Below, in pieces: positions 22,046 to 34,151 of a DNA stretch of 64,000 bases (within the stretch, counting starts at the first letter, position 1; each line of letters begins with the position of its first letter). The stretch comes from Neodiprion pinetum. Taxonomy: Eukaryota; Arthropoda; Insecta; Hymenoptera; Diprionidae. Under the pieces are notes generated by a model. It worked only from the letters and a program-made list of their open reading frames with translations. It was not told the DNA's origin and ran no database searches. The position numbers and the translations under genes were made by a program. The stretch spans positions 7,609,087-7,673,086 of the forward strand of contig NC_060236.1 of the NCBI RefSeq assembly GCF_021155775.2. Reading direction: 5' to 3'.

Positions 22046-25031
22046 ACTGGATCCAAGTGGGTAATACGTTTTCAGCGGTTTGTGTAAAGAATCGTGTGGG
22101 AGGCAAGAAAAAACCGAAAAACGAGGATGAAAAAATGTGCGACGCCTGTGAAATATATGGTCTACAAACCAGATGTAATATCACCTGCGATTTCACCTTC
22201 GAGTCGTTTTCTACTCTTTGCTTTTCTTCTCGCTGTAGATATTAGAATTCGAACACCGCTGAGAAGAATTCTCAAGTGTAACCGTTACGGCGGGACGCGT
22301 CGAAACGCCAGTTGTTGCAAAACGGGCGACTCGATCCTATTCGGCTTCCACTATTGCTCGTATCATGGATGAAGGTGCTCTCTTTGGGATTGCCGTGTTA
22401 TCCTGTACCGCTAGCTGCGGACCAGCAAAGCGGAAGGAGTTTCCGGTAGCTTTCCAGCTTTTACGACCGATTCGCGCTGCCGTCGAGAGAACGGTGCCAC
22501 CAGCTACATGTGTTCGATCATCGAACGCTGGATTCCCGTCCTGAAAATTCCGGCGATTAAGCCTCATCTACGTCCCGCCACAGATCCTCGTTTCCATCGA
22601 TTTTCGATGGGCGATACGCCACGCGAAGGCCGATTCGTTCGGATGTATTCATTTTTAAAGTATCGGACGTTGGTTTGGATTCGTACCTACTCAAACGAAT
22701 ACGTACGTACCTACCTGCTACGGTCGAAGCGAACGGAACGCGTTGCAATGGACTTGAATTGAACGCGTCACGACGGATAAGAGACGTCAGAAATGTTTGA
22801 GAAAGCGGTAAGTTTTGATCTGTAAGGTATGAAAAGAAGAGGCGCGAGCGAACTCGGAGCGTGGTGAAGAGAGGAAAAAGAAAAGAAAGCGTAAGAGATA
22901 AAAATAAAAATAATGAAACTTTCAGAAGCGATCTCGCGAACTTCGCATCATGTCTAGAAGAGTGAGGCATAGTGAGATAGAAAGGCCTGGAAAGAGCCTG
23001 CGGCGTATTTGTTTCGGTGTGGATTTCTATGAAACAGAAGACCGTGCCGAGCCTGAGAGAGGGATGATGATGATGATGATGATGATGCTGGGAGAATTAC
23101 GGAGGGCGTTACCCGCAGGGGGTGGGGGTAAGGCGAGATTTTGAAAAGAAACGGTGTACGAGAAAAGCAGTCGGGAACGGATGGTGCTTAGTTTTACACC
23201 TCGGAGAGTCCGCGAGTCTCGCACCGAGGCGCGATAATGAAACTCCGACGTTTTTACCCTCTGAACGGAATAAAAAGCCACCTTCCTGCACCACCGGTGG
23301 AAAAGAAAATAGTAGAAGGAGCAAGAGGAGTAAGAGAAATGAGAAAGAAGGGAAGAGGAGGAGTGAAATAATAGGAAAGGGAAGAGTAAAAGAAAAGAGA
23401 CAAGGCGTAAAGTGGACGCCGAGACTTGGTGTCGATCGTCTCCATCTCCCACCCTTTTACCCTCCAGCCCCGAGTATCTTCTCTTTGTTTTACTTTCCTC
23501 GGAGTACAGCGGAGACACCCCGGGCCGGACGAAATATCGGAGTGAGAAATCGAAACGAAACACTCGGCGCCGACAACCGAGTCACCGAGTGGCAGATATG
23601 CAAGTCTGATTGCGGGTATTCATGCAGATTCTCCCAAGGGTGAGAGACTTCGGGGTGGTTTTGGCGGCCCTCCTTCCTCCCCCCCTTCTTTTCCCTCAAA
23701 ATGGCCGTGGGGTAGTCCTAATGGCGTAGTTTTGCCTCTATTGTCTTATTATTGCGCCCTTCAGGGTAGGCAGATTAGGGCGTCACGAGCGGCTACCCAG
23801 GTTCCCTGTATTGTGCGGAATACCCGCAGAGCGTAAACGGTGGAATTAAGACATCTAAACCACCTGAGCGGCGTATGTAAAGTGATTTCGTCAACTTCTG
23901 CCTTTGTTGCCTGGCGGCCGTTCCGGATCCTCGACGTAACTACGGACGGTAGAGGTCGGGAGAAGTATCTTGTATAGGTTTATAACCGAAACAGTATCCA
24001 CCAAAAAGCGACGGATAGTTGTTCAACGAGTCACCAGAATGGCGCTAATCATCAATCAGAGTTCAATCTGAATTTCATTTAAATGTGCAAACTTTTGCTG
24101 CTGCTGCTGCGCCATCTTCATTACACTTTATTTTATTGGCACTTTCCATAAGCGAAGACAGTCCTTGTTATCTCTACTTTCCATATCTCTTAATATCTCG
24201 CGTCTCATCTCCGAAGGAGCGAAAGAATAAACAGGGTGAGAAGATTCGCGGGGAAAGTTCATAAAATCTGTAATAACTTGACCGTAACCAAACGTCATTG
24301 CCGCAGACGTAAAAATGTCGAGGATAAATGAAAGTGGGAGATAAGAAACGGCGATGAGATTGTGTATAGGTATACATACGCTTGTGCGTCTCCCCTGATT
24401 CGATGGAACTCTCTCGCTCTGCTTGATCAATTTTAATCGCAGCCGAGCCCGTTAAACGTTCCGTAAAATTTCATTCCCCGGTATACAATATTGCGCTTCC
24501 GAAAACTTGATGAAATATGTTTACCACTTTCACCCTCGTCCTCCCTCCATCAGCTCCTCTCCACCTCTCCCCATCACCGTTTCGGTATATACTCGACCAA
24601 TCGCCGAGTATCTGTTTTCATTTACCTACCGACCAACCAGCTCAATATCTCCATCGCCCGGCGCAAGAAACTTCAGCAATATGTAGTTTCTTTTCCGCTC
24701 TTCTCGTGTACCTCGTCCCAACGTTAAACCGACCGCTCGTTTGCCCCGAGCATGTTATTCGAGATTAGCTACACGGACCCTGGAAACAAAAAATGTCCAA
24801 ATTTCATCAGAATCTCATCTCTCGTCGATCCAACACACAAGTTAAATACGTTTTTCAGCACGAGTCTCTCTTTTCTACCAAATTCGCTCTTCCATCCCTC
24901 GATGAGAAAGTCCCGCGGCTGTGGTCAGGATCTTACTCTTCCAGCTGCAGTACCGAGAGGATCCTCAGTGCGGTCCATAAGCGCAGCCATTCCCTGCAGA
25001 ACCCTCGACTAGTCGCTCTGTTGACCGTCCC

Positions 25032-25034
<3 letters not shown>
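22046..25034. other. unassigned region with (ATG)n at 23063-23088
   Basis: An (ATG)n trinucleotide repeat of about eight units sits at 23063-23088, and a purine-rich block at about 23300-23410. Frames here are low-complexity Ser/Leu/Phe or Arg/Lys-rich shadows. No recognisable gene. Confidence 0.45.

Positions 25035-25069
<35 letters not shown>
25035..25069 (+). repeat. (TG)n microsatellite
   Basis: Seventeen TG units. Confidence 0.95.
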
Positions 25070-25070
<1 letters not shown>

Positions 25071-26035
25071 TACCCACCGGGTTCCCTTCTCCAGGCAGAC
25101 AATTAGGCGCTGAGAGTCTTGGGCCATGTACCTACCCTGTGCACGACGAGGTTCGGGCCCTATAGCGCAGCGTCATCATTAGACATCCTCTCTGCGGAAC
25201 AACCTCCGAGACGTAGGAAGAGGAAGGGATGAAGGGAGGAGGAGGGTTGGTTCCTCTAGCCATGCCATAGCCGTCCACACTTTCCTTTGAGACTGGAGCG
25301 GTCCTCGTTAATTACACCGGACGAAAACACATTAGCCGTCCTTCTCCTCCTCGGACGGAGTCCTTGGATACTGAGCGAGTCTAGGGCCACCAGTCAGGAG
25401 AGGAGACGAGGCACAGGGCACTTCGAGGCTGGGGAAGAGCCGCCCGGCTTTATTCAGGTAACGGACGGGCCTCGAATCCGTGGAATAAACAGCTCGGCAA
25501 AGGGGCTGCATGGCGCGAGCCTTGGAGTCCCCTGTTATCGCTAGTGTCCTCCGCTTGAATAATACCGTTATCACGATAAACTGCCTAGCCGCACCCTAGT
25601 CCCCCCCTATCACTCGAACCAACGACCGGACTACGGCACCCCGGAAGTTCTTCCGACAGGTAAAACAACCCGCGCCACGTTGCGATTCGACCACCAATAC
25701 CCCGTTGCTACCCAGCTTGTATGTACCGTCCATGTCGTTACCTACCTCACGACCGAATTGCCTGCAGTGGCTTTATCCACTTTGCCCTAGCTTCCCAACT
25801 ACGTGTCAAGAACACTTCATTTCGGAGGCATCGAGTGTGGGTGTGGGCTCAAGGCGGTTCGATGGATCTGCGGGTGTCCACCGGCGGAGTGTCTTGGCGA
25901 CAAATTAATCCCGGGTGAAGAAAAAACAGGTTTGTTTTTCGGCTATTCAATTCTTTAAAAATTTAAGCGGGGAACCTTAATTAAGGACGGGGAGTCAAAA
26001 CAGCCCCGTGGTGAGTTTGTGTTTTTCTTCTCCCA

Positions 26036-26087
<52 letters not shown>

Positions 26088-26314
26088 CTCTCTCCTTTCC
26101 ACAAACGAGACGAGTCTTACACCAATTACCATAACGCGTACACAGTACCCGTTGTGAGAACATGAGGGTTAAGTTTTTTCTGTAATTCGAGTAATTTCCA
26201 CCGACTTTATACAGAGGCACTTCATTCGCTGCATGACGCCATCTTTATTTCAAGGTACGATCGTTAAGCTGTGAGCGTCGGAGAAAGGTAAACTAATATT
26301 CGTTAATGCCTTAA
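25070..26314. other. GC-rich unassigned stretch
   Basis: About 25100-25920 is markedly more GC-rich than most of the window. Short frames are open on both strands, for example 25287-25544 plus and 25332-25574 minus. No domain is recognised. A (CT)n tract interrupts it at 26039-26083. Confidence 0.4.
26039..26083 (+). repeat. (TC)n microsatellite
   Basis: About 22 TC units. Confidence 0.97.
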
Positions 26315-26493
26315 ACCTTACGGCTGATTTGTTTTCGGTCCGAAACAAAATGCGAGTTCAATTCTGTACGAATTATGTGACAATTACCGGCGATGCAGCC
26401 AACGTGAGAGATTGGAATTCATTGTCACATAATTCGTATACTCAGAATCGACCTCGCAATTTGTTTCGGACCAAAACAAATTAACCGCAAGGT
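26315..26493. mobile_element. foldback / MITE-like hairpin, ~179 bp
   Basis: Left arm 26315-26384 pairs with right arm 26421-26493, leaving a loop of about 36 nt. Shared blocks include ACGAATTATGTGACAAT and the sub-palindrome TTTGTTTCGGACC with AAACAAA. Identity between arms is about 85-90 percent by eye. No target duplication was found. If transcribed it would form a long imperfect hairpin RNA. Confidence 0.75.
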
Positions 26494-27980
26494 CGAGTCA
26501 TCAATGAATATCACTGTACAAAATTCTCTAATTAGTAAGATCTATCGCTTACCTTCCAATTACGATTTCTCGTTTTGTGATTACTTCGATCCCCGGGTAA
26601 TGGTAAGATTGGAGTCTGAGCCGAACGTCTACGTTCCAAGTGTGTACAAACCAAAACGAGGCCACCGTTTCTGACAGATGGTGTAGGTATATCTACCTTC
26701 GACCTTTCGTTTCACCTATATTATCGACAACCAACTAAACTCAGCTGTCTAGACTTGACTGTTGAAATTTTCCAATCCGAAGGTACCTGCTTCACAAATA
26801 GTTTCACAAAAAGTTCATGCGATACCCAGTATCGTTACTTCCACGAAAAAGAACCCCTTGTCTTTTCACCACCCTCTACTTTTGTTTCGTCGCGTTGTTT
26901 CTACCTCCATACGCTTTACCCCGAAACTTACGGTGAAGTCTATTTTGCGGGAGAAGTGTAACGGGGAAAAGAAGCGTACAGCCTGAAGTAGTCCAAAAGT
27001 CTGGTTCCGGGCTAATTTATTAAATAGCAGTTGAGCAGGAGGAAGTGATATGGAGTTACTGAACTTGGAACGATCGACCCTGCCTGTTTTTTGTTTGGCC
27101 CAAATTCGCTGACCCCAACTGTGTTACACGAACGTGTTTGTTCTTCCCGTCCCCCCGCGGTCTCGTTCACGATGATAAAAACTAAATCAGACCACCGTCA
27201 CTCGTTCATTGGAAGTAATTTCACGTTTTATCGCTCGGCACCTTTGTCGTACGAGGTGAAAAAAGTCTTCGAGAAAAATGTACCGATATTCGGCCACGGT
27301 AGACCGAAAGAGGGAGGAACCGAGCCCCTCGACTTTCTGGTTCGAGCCAAAGACTCGCTGATACTCCGGTAGTCAATTTCAAAGTGATTTCCAATCATGC
27401 GAGGAGCTTGCGTGTTCGGTTCGGCAGGATCCACGGTTGCGGTTGAGCTTTAGCCTGTCCTGTCCCGGCTGGCTAAAATGATACGCGGTCCGGACTCGCC
27501 GACTAATGCTGCTCCACTTTGTTTCGCCTCTGATTTATCCCCCTGGTGTTCCAGGGGGAGAAGCGAGCAGACGCCCCACGTTGACCGGGAATGACGGCAT
27601 TTTCACCGCCGCGACGTGCTCGGCGGTTTTTGGGATATCGTATCCCGGAAACGACGACCGGTTCCCGTCTAATGCGGTTCGCTCTGATTGGAATTCATCC
27701 GGCGGTATGGCCCGCGTATATCGCTGCCCGGCCAAGACCCCTCGCAATTAAAAAATACCCCGCTTTACCAACGAGGGATTTTTTTCACCACCACTCGCAA
27801 CTCGGCCGTTCGAATCTGGCTAATTCAACACGCGTCATTCGTGGAAATAGATTTCGAATTAAACGCGTTGATTTCTCATGCAAATTTCTCGACGATACAA
27901 CGATATTCGCTTCTCCAGTTCTATGAAAACGTGTAGAGACGTCAATTTACATTCCAAGGGGTTGACCACTCGTGACGATA
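26494..27980. other. unassigned region, GC-rich from 27.1 to 27.8 kb
   Basis: Overlapping open frames on both strands between 27091 and 27926 (70-110 codons each) follow from the GC-rich composition. No start, splice or domain evidence favours any of them. Confidence 0.4.
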
Positions 27981-28135
27981 TGTGAAAATCTGAGACTTCT
28001 GAAAATCCATTGAAAGCCATTGAGATCCGTTAAAATCGCGTGTTCAAGGTCTCGTGAAATCGTATGAAATCATTTCGATTCACTGTAAAGCCTCCAAAAC
28101 CACGAAATCGTTTTCAAGTCATTCGGTCTTGAAAC
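27981..28135 (+). repeat. degenerate ~10-bp tandem array (GAAATC type)
   Basis: Units such as TGTGAAAATC, GAAAATCCAT, TGAAAGCCAT, TGAGATCCGT and TAAAATCGCG follow at 10-bp spacing, with later units including CTCGTGAAAT and CGTATGAAAT. Same kind of unit as at 15666-15870. Confidence 0.65.
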
Positions 28136-28149
28136 CTGTTGCACAAACT

Positions 28150-28270
28150 GACGAGTATTCGAATCCTGCGAGTGGATTCTTATCGCGGAAAGGAGAATCC
28201 TCTCTCTTCAACGTTGAATAACATAAAAAACAAACCGCTGCACAAGCAGCTGCTGCAAGTGATCCGAGAG
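28150..28270 (+). other. candidate exon end, unconfirmed
   Basis: A frame open for over 40 codons, ending KPLHKQLLQVIRE, meets the donor-like GAG then GTGAGAGTGG at 28271. Codons near the end are GC-ending (CTG CAC AAG CAG CTG), unlike the surrounding DNA. No pyrimidine-rich acceptor lies close upstream and the product is unknown. It may be chance. Confidence 0.15.
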
Positions 28271-28872
28271 GTGAGAGTGGCTACTACCGAATTATACAAG
28301 GGTTAGAAAAAAGGGTAACCAAATTGGGAACATCGGGAACGAAATAAATGGAATGAAGGGCCGACCGTAGAGATTGGCAGAGGATTTATCCCCGCGTTCG
28401 TCTTTCGTAATTGAAAAGTCTCTCGAACGCGTGTCTTTCACCCCGGCCATCTCGGGTCGTACCGTCGCTGCCATGGCGTTGGCCGTGGACCCTGGTGATC
28501 TACATGTACATGTGAGTATATACGTGCACATATACATATATACATATGTATGTATAGTGTATACAATGCATGTACACCTAGAAACCCCTTACACCCACAC
28601 CTGTCGCCGATGGAAAAAGTCGTAATTCCGAAGGGGGTTGGGGGTGAAGTGAAGGAGGGGTTCACCTCGCCGGCGCAATTTGCCAGGGCAACCAGAAATA
28701 ATGGGAAACCCATTGTGACCAGGTCGTACCTACTGGTTACGTGCCTTTTTTCTTTCTTCTTTTTGAATTTTTTATTTATTTTTTTTTTACTTGTACCGTT
28801 TTTCCCCCCTCTTTCGTATTCCGTTGCTGTTCAACCCTGTTTGTTAGTACGTATTTTATTTTCGTTTTATTG

Positions 28873-28934
<62 letters not shown>

Positions 28935-30262
28935 CTCGACTTTTTTCCACTTTCTCTTTTTATCCTCCTACATACTTTAGTTTATTACAAAGTTTTGCAT
29001 TATTATTCTCTCTTCGACTCTGCGCCCCCAGCTCGAACTTCGTTTTTTTTTTTTCAATACTTTTTTTTCACCTCTTCGGTTTGCGGCCGTGATTCCATGC
29101 AGCCCTCGACTGATTCCCACGAACCCTGTAGTACGGATCCGTAATGGGTCGAGGGTGAAAAAGCCATTTGGTCTAATGAAACTAAGTATACTAAGTATCC
29201 ATTCTGATACCATCATCGAGGGGTTAAAGTGGGGCTATTACACCGGCTGTTTTCCAAATTTTTATTCACCTCGTATGGCAGTTTCTATTTTTCTTTACTT
29301 CTCTACTCATTTTTTCCCTGCGGCAGAGATATAAAAGTTATACTTATAATCTTAACAGCAGGACGTACCGTGCAGTTAAATCACGTGGTTCGTCTGAAAA
29401 TTATTCCGTTTCTTTCTTGTTTAATTTTTTATTTCATTTTTTTTAATCTTCTTTCGAATCCCCGGAGGGCGTATACATTTTGCATTATCATTTTTCAGAA
29501 AAGGGTCGGCGGAAAAAGTTTGACGGGTTGGGAGTGGAAAAGCTGCTTGTACTGCTTGATCAAAACCGCGCTGCAGCGCCAAGCAAATCCGCAAATTGAA
29601 CGGTTTTCATTTCCTTCAATTAAATAATTAACTAATTAATTAATCTGTATCACGAGGATTGCGTGTTATTGGGAGACGTTGCGGAGCGTATTAAATCGTG
29701 ATGATCTTTTTTTTTTCATTTCTTCATTTATTTTTAGCAGTTCGTTCAATTATCCCAAGGTGGCGTCGAGGCTTTGTTTTTTTTTTTTTTTGGTTTTTTG
29801 TTTTTTTTAAGCTTGATCAAGATACGAGTAGGTACGGGGCGGCACCTTGGGAATCCGCGTTATTAGTATCGGCCACGCGATAACCCCAGGAAACCGTTTC
29901 CTCCGATCAAGATGAAACTGTTAGAGAGTTGTTTGCCGAGGAAAACGCGATCGCCGTCCATCTAGCTTCTGACGTTGACGACATTACCACCCGAAATTTA
30001 TAACTTTTTGGATACAATTTAATTTGTAATGTATAGGGATAAAGAGTTGTATTACAGATACCATCAAGAAAACATTAAATCGCGGTAGTTTGATTAATCG
30101 TCTGTCAAATTATTGAAAAGGACGAAAAATCAGCACCGTACGAAATTATAGAATTGAAACATCGCGTGTCTCGTTTATATTACGTAAATTTGCGTATGAA
30201 AAATGGTCGTAATTTGCTATACAGTGTGAATTTCTAGCGACAGAACGGTCCGTCGTCTGCTG
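28271..30262. other. unassigned region rich in T and CT tracts
   Basis: Includes T-rich DNA (28741-29060 and 29708-29810) around a long (CT)n tract. Frames here are Phe/Ser/Leu artefacts. Nothing else recognised. Confidence 0.45.
28876..28932 (+). repeat. (TC)n microsatellite
   Basis: About 28 units, uninterrupted. Confidence 0.97.
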
Positions 30263-30671
30263 TAGCTTAATTCGCATGCGCTGCGATCCAAGGGCAGTTT
30301 TGTTACCAGGGTGACCAATGGTACCTTAACGTAACCTTAAAAATGTTGACGATTGTCACTGGCATCCCAGTAAACCAAAACGAATTGAAATGAATTGTGT
30401 CAGTCAAGAACGAAACTGCCACGAATTAAAACAAATCGAATAGAATCAACAAACCCGTGTCCCAATTCTTTTCAATACCATTTCATTTGTTTTAATTCCG
30501 TTTTTGACATGCTCAATTTGTGTTGGTTTACTGGGAGTTGTGTTCAACACCTATAGTTGTCCAAATTTTTGAGATTACATACATCGCAGCTAACTGTCGT
30601 CTAAATTTATGACGATTGGTCACCCTGAAACACAAACTGCTCTCGGATTGCAGCGCATGCGCATTAAACTA
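30263..30671. mobile_element. foldback element with GCATGCGC-bearing ends, ~409 bp
   Basis: The outer ends are inverted relatives: left TAGCTTAATTCGCATGCGCT and right (reversed) TAGTTTAATGCGCATGCGCT, continuing through GCAGTTT and CAGGGTGACCAAT. An inner pair, CCCAGTAAACC at about 30368 and GGTTTACTGGG at about 30524, continues through ATTAAAACAAAT blocks to near the centre. Almost the whole element therefore folds on itself. This suggests a foldback MITE, possibly with one foldback nested inside another. No coding frame and no clear target duplication. Confidence 0.7.
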
Positions 30672-30844
30672 TATCAAGCAACGAACCCACTGATCTCTGT
30701 AATCACTATACAAACTGTACGAGCTTCCGCGATCTGAGTCGATTAAAAGCAGACGAAATCGACACCAGCTCTTCAACAGCCTCAATGGAACTAACGAATC
30801 TCGTTGTTCTACGTATTACTCGCTAGATTATCGGTCTGCGACTG

Positions 30845-31010
30845 ACTGGATCTTTCGCCGTGAGCTCTCAAGTCTGACGCCCCCCTCCCCTGCACTCCTC
30901 GCGTGCGCTACTCGCTCGCCTCGCGTTTCTCCCTCTGCGCATGCGCGCTGATCGCACTGCGTATGGTACACAAACTTCCCGCGCTCACCACGTTCCAATG
31001 GGACGGGAAG
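30845..31010. promoter_or_regulatory. CpG-rich island with NRF-1-type palindrome
   Basis: This stretch has a local excess of CpG and GC. It contains TGCGCATGCGCG at 30936-30947, a match to the NRF-1/Erect wing consensus YGCGCAYGCGCR, and a TTCCCGCG E2F-like motif near 30978. In animals both motifs are enriched at promoters of broadly expressed genes. No TATA box or first exon was identified, so promoter function is inferred from motifs only. Confidence 0.3.
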
Positions 31011-32708
31011 GTTGTTCATGTTAGATGCAATAGCAGATATAGGCGACAGAATAACTTTAATATTCATTTTCACCATAGATAAAGCAAATAGAAAATAAAA
31101 TTGAACACTTAAACGGGTAAAAAGACGTGAACCGGTCGAGGCTCGGCTCAGTCGGCGACAGACGTGGTTCACTGTGTTTCTATTTGGTTGAAGTGATAGA
31201 AACATGTGACTGAATATGTTTCTGATAGACTATCACTCACGTGATCCGTTAGCTCAACTTCGGGCTTCTAATCGGCACAAGCTGCCGCGTGCTGAGAGCA
31301 TAGCAGTGAGCCACACTATATATATATTGGAAATACATGTGAGTCGAGCTGTAGCCAGGGTCAAACTGGAATTCGGAGCTCGTACAGATAATTTAATCCA
31401 GATCTTACTTGAAGACGGATGATGATGTCGGCGCTGATTTAACGATTGGCGTAGAGCAGCGGGTCCCCGGGATCCCGGGGCTTCCGGAAAACGAACGACG
31501 ACGATCAGCCCGTCACTTCTGGATCCTGAATAAGGGGGAGACCTTTTTTTGAAGTACCTTCCAAGGACGAAGTGTCAGGCTGGCCGCGCTTCTTAGTTAA
31601 ATTTTTGAATTCCCCGCCCGCTTCGGGACTACCCGCCATCATCCGGATTTCGGTTTCAAGCCCCGGCTCTCGGGCCCTTCTTCCCTGCGGGATGATGAAC
31701 GTGGCGTGGGTGCAGCGGAGCTTCCGAAGCCCGGTATAATATTTCAAAGACGAATGCTAGCGGCGGGCTTTTCTGCCAGGATGGAGGGTGGGCGAGGCAA
31801 TGGGTAATTATCAACTTTTCAAATGCAAATGAGCCCTCTCGCTCTCTCTCTCTCTCTCTCCATTCTCAGCTCTTTCCCCCCCATCAACCCTGTGTGACGC
31901 GTTGCGGGGAAAGAGTGTTTCTAATTAGCGAGATCCCCGACTTCCCTCCTCATCGTGCGGCGGTAACTTGATGAGTGACTCTGTATAAATTCACAAGGAA
32001 TATCTTTGACAGTTTGCTGCGCCGTGAGAAAAAAAAAAGAATTACGAGGGGTGAAAAAATACGGGAAGGAAAGTTGAATGTTTTCGTTTCTTTTCGTATT
32101 TTCTTTATTTTTTTTCTTTTCTTTTCAAAGAAAAAAAGAAAAAACACCCCCCGCACGCTTCGAATAATATTTAACTCGCTTTTTCTCTGATCCTTTTCTC
32201 ATTCTCATACTCTTTAGAATTCGGGTCTCATTACGAAGCACGAATTTCACTTTCCATTATACATGTAAAAATCGCTTTGACGATGCCTTGAATCCCTTGT
32301 TTTTCTCTCCGAACTGACGTACATATACATACGGTAAGTTTTATCTGTATTTCATTACGGTTTTCAAGCCGCTCTTCGTATTATAGTTAAATATTTTGTT
32401 TTTTTTTTCCTTCAAAGAGAATGCGAGAAATTAATTAATTTAAATGTAGCTCCCTGTTCTCCTTAGCGATCCTCGTTTTTCGAGGCAACTAAAGTGTATA
32501 ATTGAAAAGGTGAAAGTATCCAACAGAAACAAAAATATTTCAAAAAAGGTTTTCGACTTGATGCTCGCAGCACGACTTGATATTCGAACCACGCTGTAAT
32601 TATAATAGAAGGACCGGATCTCGGATTCTGTTTATGGTAATCGACAGCGAGTTTTGAGAACGTTTCGTTAACGATATCATTAGATATAATAATAAACATA
32701 TACCAAAA
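31011..32708. other. unassigned region with a short (CT)n
   Basis: A (CT)n tract of about ten units sits at 31842-31861. Runs of A and T cluster at 32030-32145. A GC-rich part at about 31440-31740 has open frames on the minus strand with no recognised domain. Confidence 0.4.
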
Positions 32709-32829
32709 TATAAGTGGTTTTTTTGGTAAAGTAAAACTTTGCAGTTACAAGAAGGACCACCCTCACAGGTCCGAAAGGTAAAACAATGAGACTTGTTCTT
32801 GATCATCAGCATCAAAAAAACCACTCATA
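32709..32829. repeat. short element with ~17-bp inverted ends
   Basis: AAGTGGTTTTTTTG-type sequence at 32709-32725 is matched in inverse by CAAAAAAACCACT-type sequence at 32813-32829, with 16 of 17 positions pairing. The 121-bp span could be a small MITE, or a chance pairing helped by the T-runs. No target duplication seen. Confidence 0.4.
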
Positions 32830-33488
32830 TGCGTGAAAAAGGTCGGGAAGCAATTTCTACACATTCCAAAATATCCGAGGTACTATGTTTAATGTTTATA
32901 CAACACGTTGGCAATTAGTTAATTAGTTGTCTGTAGGAGAAATTTTCGAAGCGTAAACAGCGCCGGAGAGTTTCTCGGTTTAAAAATTTCCGAAGGTTTC
33001 GAGTTATTTATTAAAACCGCGAGCTTTCAAGCTCACGATTTCATATACCGCTCGCTTCCGGACGAAACAGCGTCCCGGTAATCCGTCGGTTTTCGCTCCA
33101 GCTTCAGGATCTCAGCTTTCGACCGACGAATCCGTGTTACACGTCACTCCCTTATAAGTACCGACAGGCTGCTGCAGGGCTCCGCGCGTATTTCACCTCG
33201 AATTTAAACCTACACACCGAGTCTCGGCCCTCGGTGAAAAATTTGACGTCCCGGATCCAAGGAGTATGTCAACTCCGTGGGGTGCATGACAATTTTTCAC
33301 TCCAAACTTTTATGAATTTTACATAACCGTAGGTACGACGACTGCAAAACTTCATTTCCACGGGACTTGAAAGCAGCTTTGATCCAGCGCCCCTGCAATT
33401 GCTGATAGCTGAATAATTGTTACGCGCTGCAAGATGCTGCAGCTTATTAAAATATCCTAACAAATTACCGAGAAATTGATTTCAATAG
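32830..33488. other. unassigned region
   Basis: No repeat or exon recognised. The segment is GC-richer around 33000-33260. Confidence 0.4.
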
Positions 33489-33853
33489 TAAAATTTAATT
33501 ACTCTTGAATCCATCGTACAACGAATTGCACTGTTACATTAAGTTAGGTCAGGTTAGATTTTGGTCACGGTTTGTTTTTTACCGCAATCGAAAAATATCG
33601 TTCTTGTTGTACGAAATGAAAAACAAGTTTACCTGTAAGCACGGAATCTAGTATGTTTCAACATTTCAAAATTTTACTATCAAATCCACCGTTACGACAA
33701 ATTGCACACTTAGATTAGGTCAAGTTGTATTAGGTAAGATTTTACCGATGGTTTTTTTTTACCGTGACCGAAAAATACGGCTCGGCGTACAAAATGGAAG
33801 AGAATTTTTTTTCTGTAAGCACAAAATCTATTACGTTTCAACGTTTCGATTGA
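33489..33853. repeat. diverged tandem duplication, two ~180-bp units
   Basis: Unit 1 (about 33489-33667) and unit 2 (about 33668-33853) share ordered blocks: AAATTTTACT-like starts, ACGAATTGCAC / ACAAATTGCAC, ACCG..CGAAAAATA, TGTAAGCAC and GTTTCAAC. Identity is about 70-75 percent by eye. The inner parts of both units match the right half of family B on the reverse strand, so the duplication probably arose inside a B copy. Confidence 0.6.
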
Positions 33854-34151
33854 TCACGTTCTGCACGTGAATCATATTTTCTCGTAACTGTTGTAACAAT
33901 TTGATGTTGGTTCAGGAATAAATTGATGCTATGGTCTGAATGAACTGAGAAAATACAGTTAACCACACAAACAGATTTATCCTTGCCTATAACGAGAAAA
34001 CGTTCAAGAATTGACAACTGTGATCACACTGAACAGTTACTTGTTACGTACATACCACATTTGCTTGTAATTTCAATAATCTTCGAAGAGTTATCGCAAC
34101 GATACACATTTTACTTATACTTACAAGAGTCGAGATTTCATCTTGTCAGTG
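33555..34151 (-). mobile_element. old family B copy, internally duplicated
   Basis: Read on the plus strand this shows, in order, the family B reverse-strand blocks TTTTTTACC..CGAAAAATA, ATTTTCTCGTAACTGTTG, AATAAATTGATG, CACACAAACAGAT and a terminal TTTCATCTTGTCAGTG. These match the reverse complement of 7064-7491 at many sites but with heavy divergence. The part around 33560-33850 is present twice. No TA duplication can be recognised. Confidence 0.55.

Noticed and set aside
23027..23643. 178- and 173-codon overlapping frames on opposite strands
   Set aside because: Purine/pyrimidine-strand-biased DNA gives Arg/Lys-rich and Ser/Phe-rich shadows; no ATG-splice structure or domain.
28155..28167. 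ATTCGAATCCTG resembling a tRNA T-loop
   Set aside because: No matching acceptor stem, D-arm or anticodon arm upstream.
28550..29092. 180-codon plus-strand frame
   Set aside because: Spans the (TC)n tract and T-rich DNA; the peptide is low-complexity Phe/Ser/Leu with no start or homology signal.
33540..33735. TTAGG-like runs (AGTTAGGTCAGGTTAG) suggesting an interstitial telomere
   Set aside because: Only a few imperfect matches to the insect TTAGG repeat, within a diverged MITE; not tandem enough.
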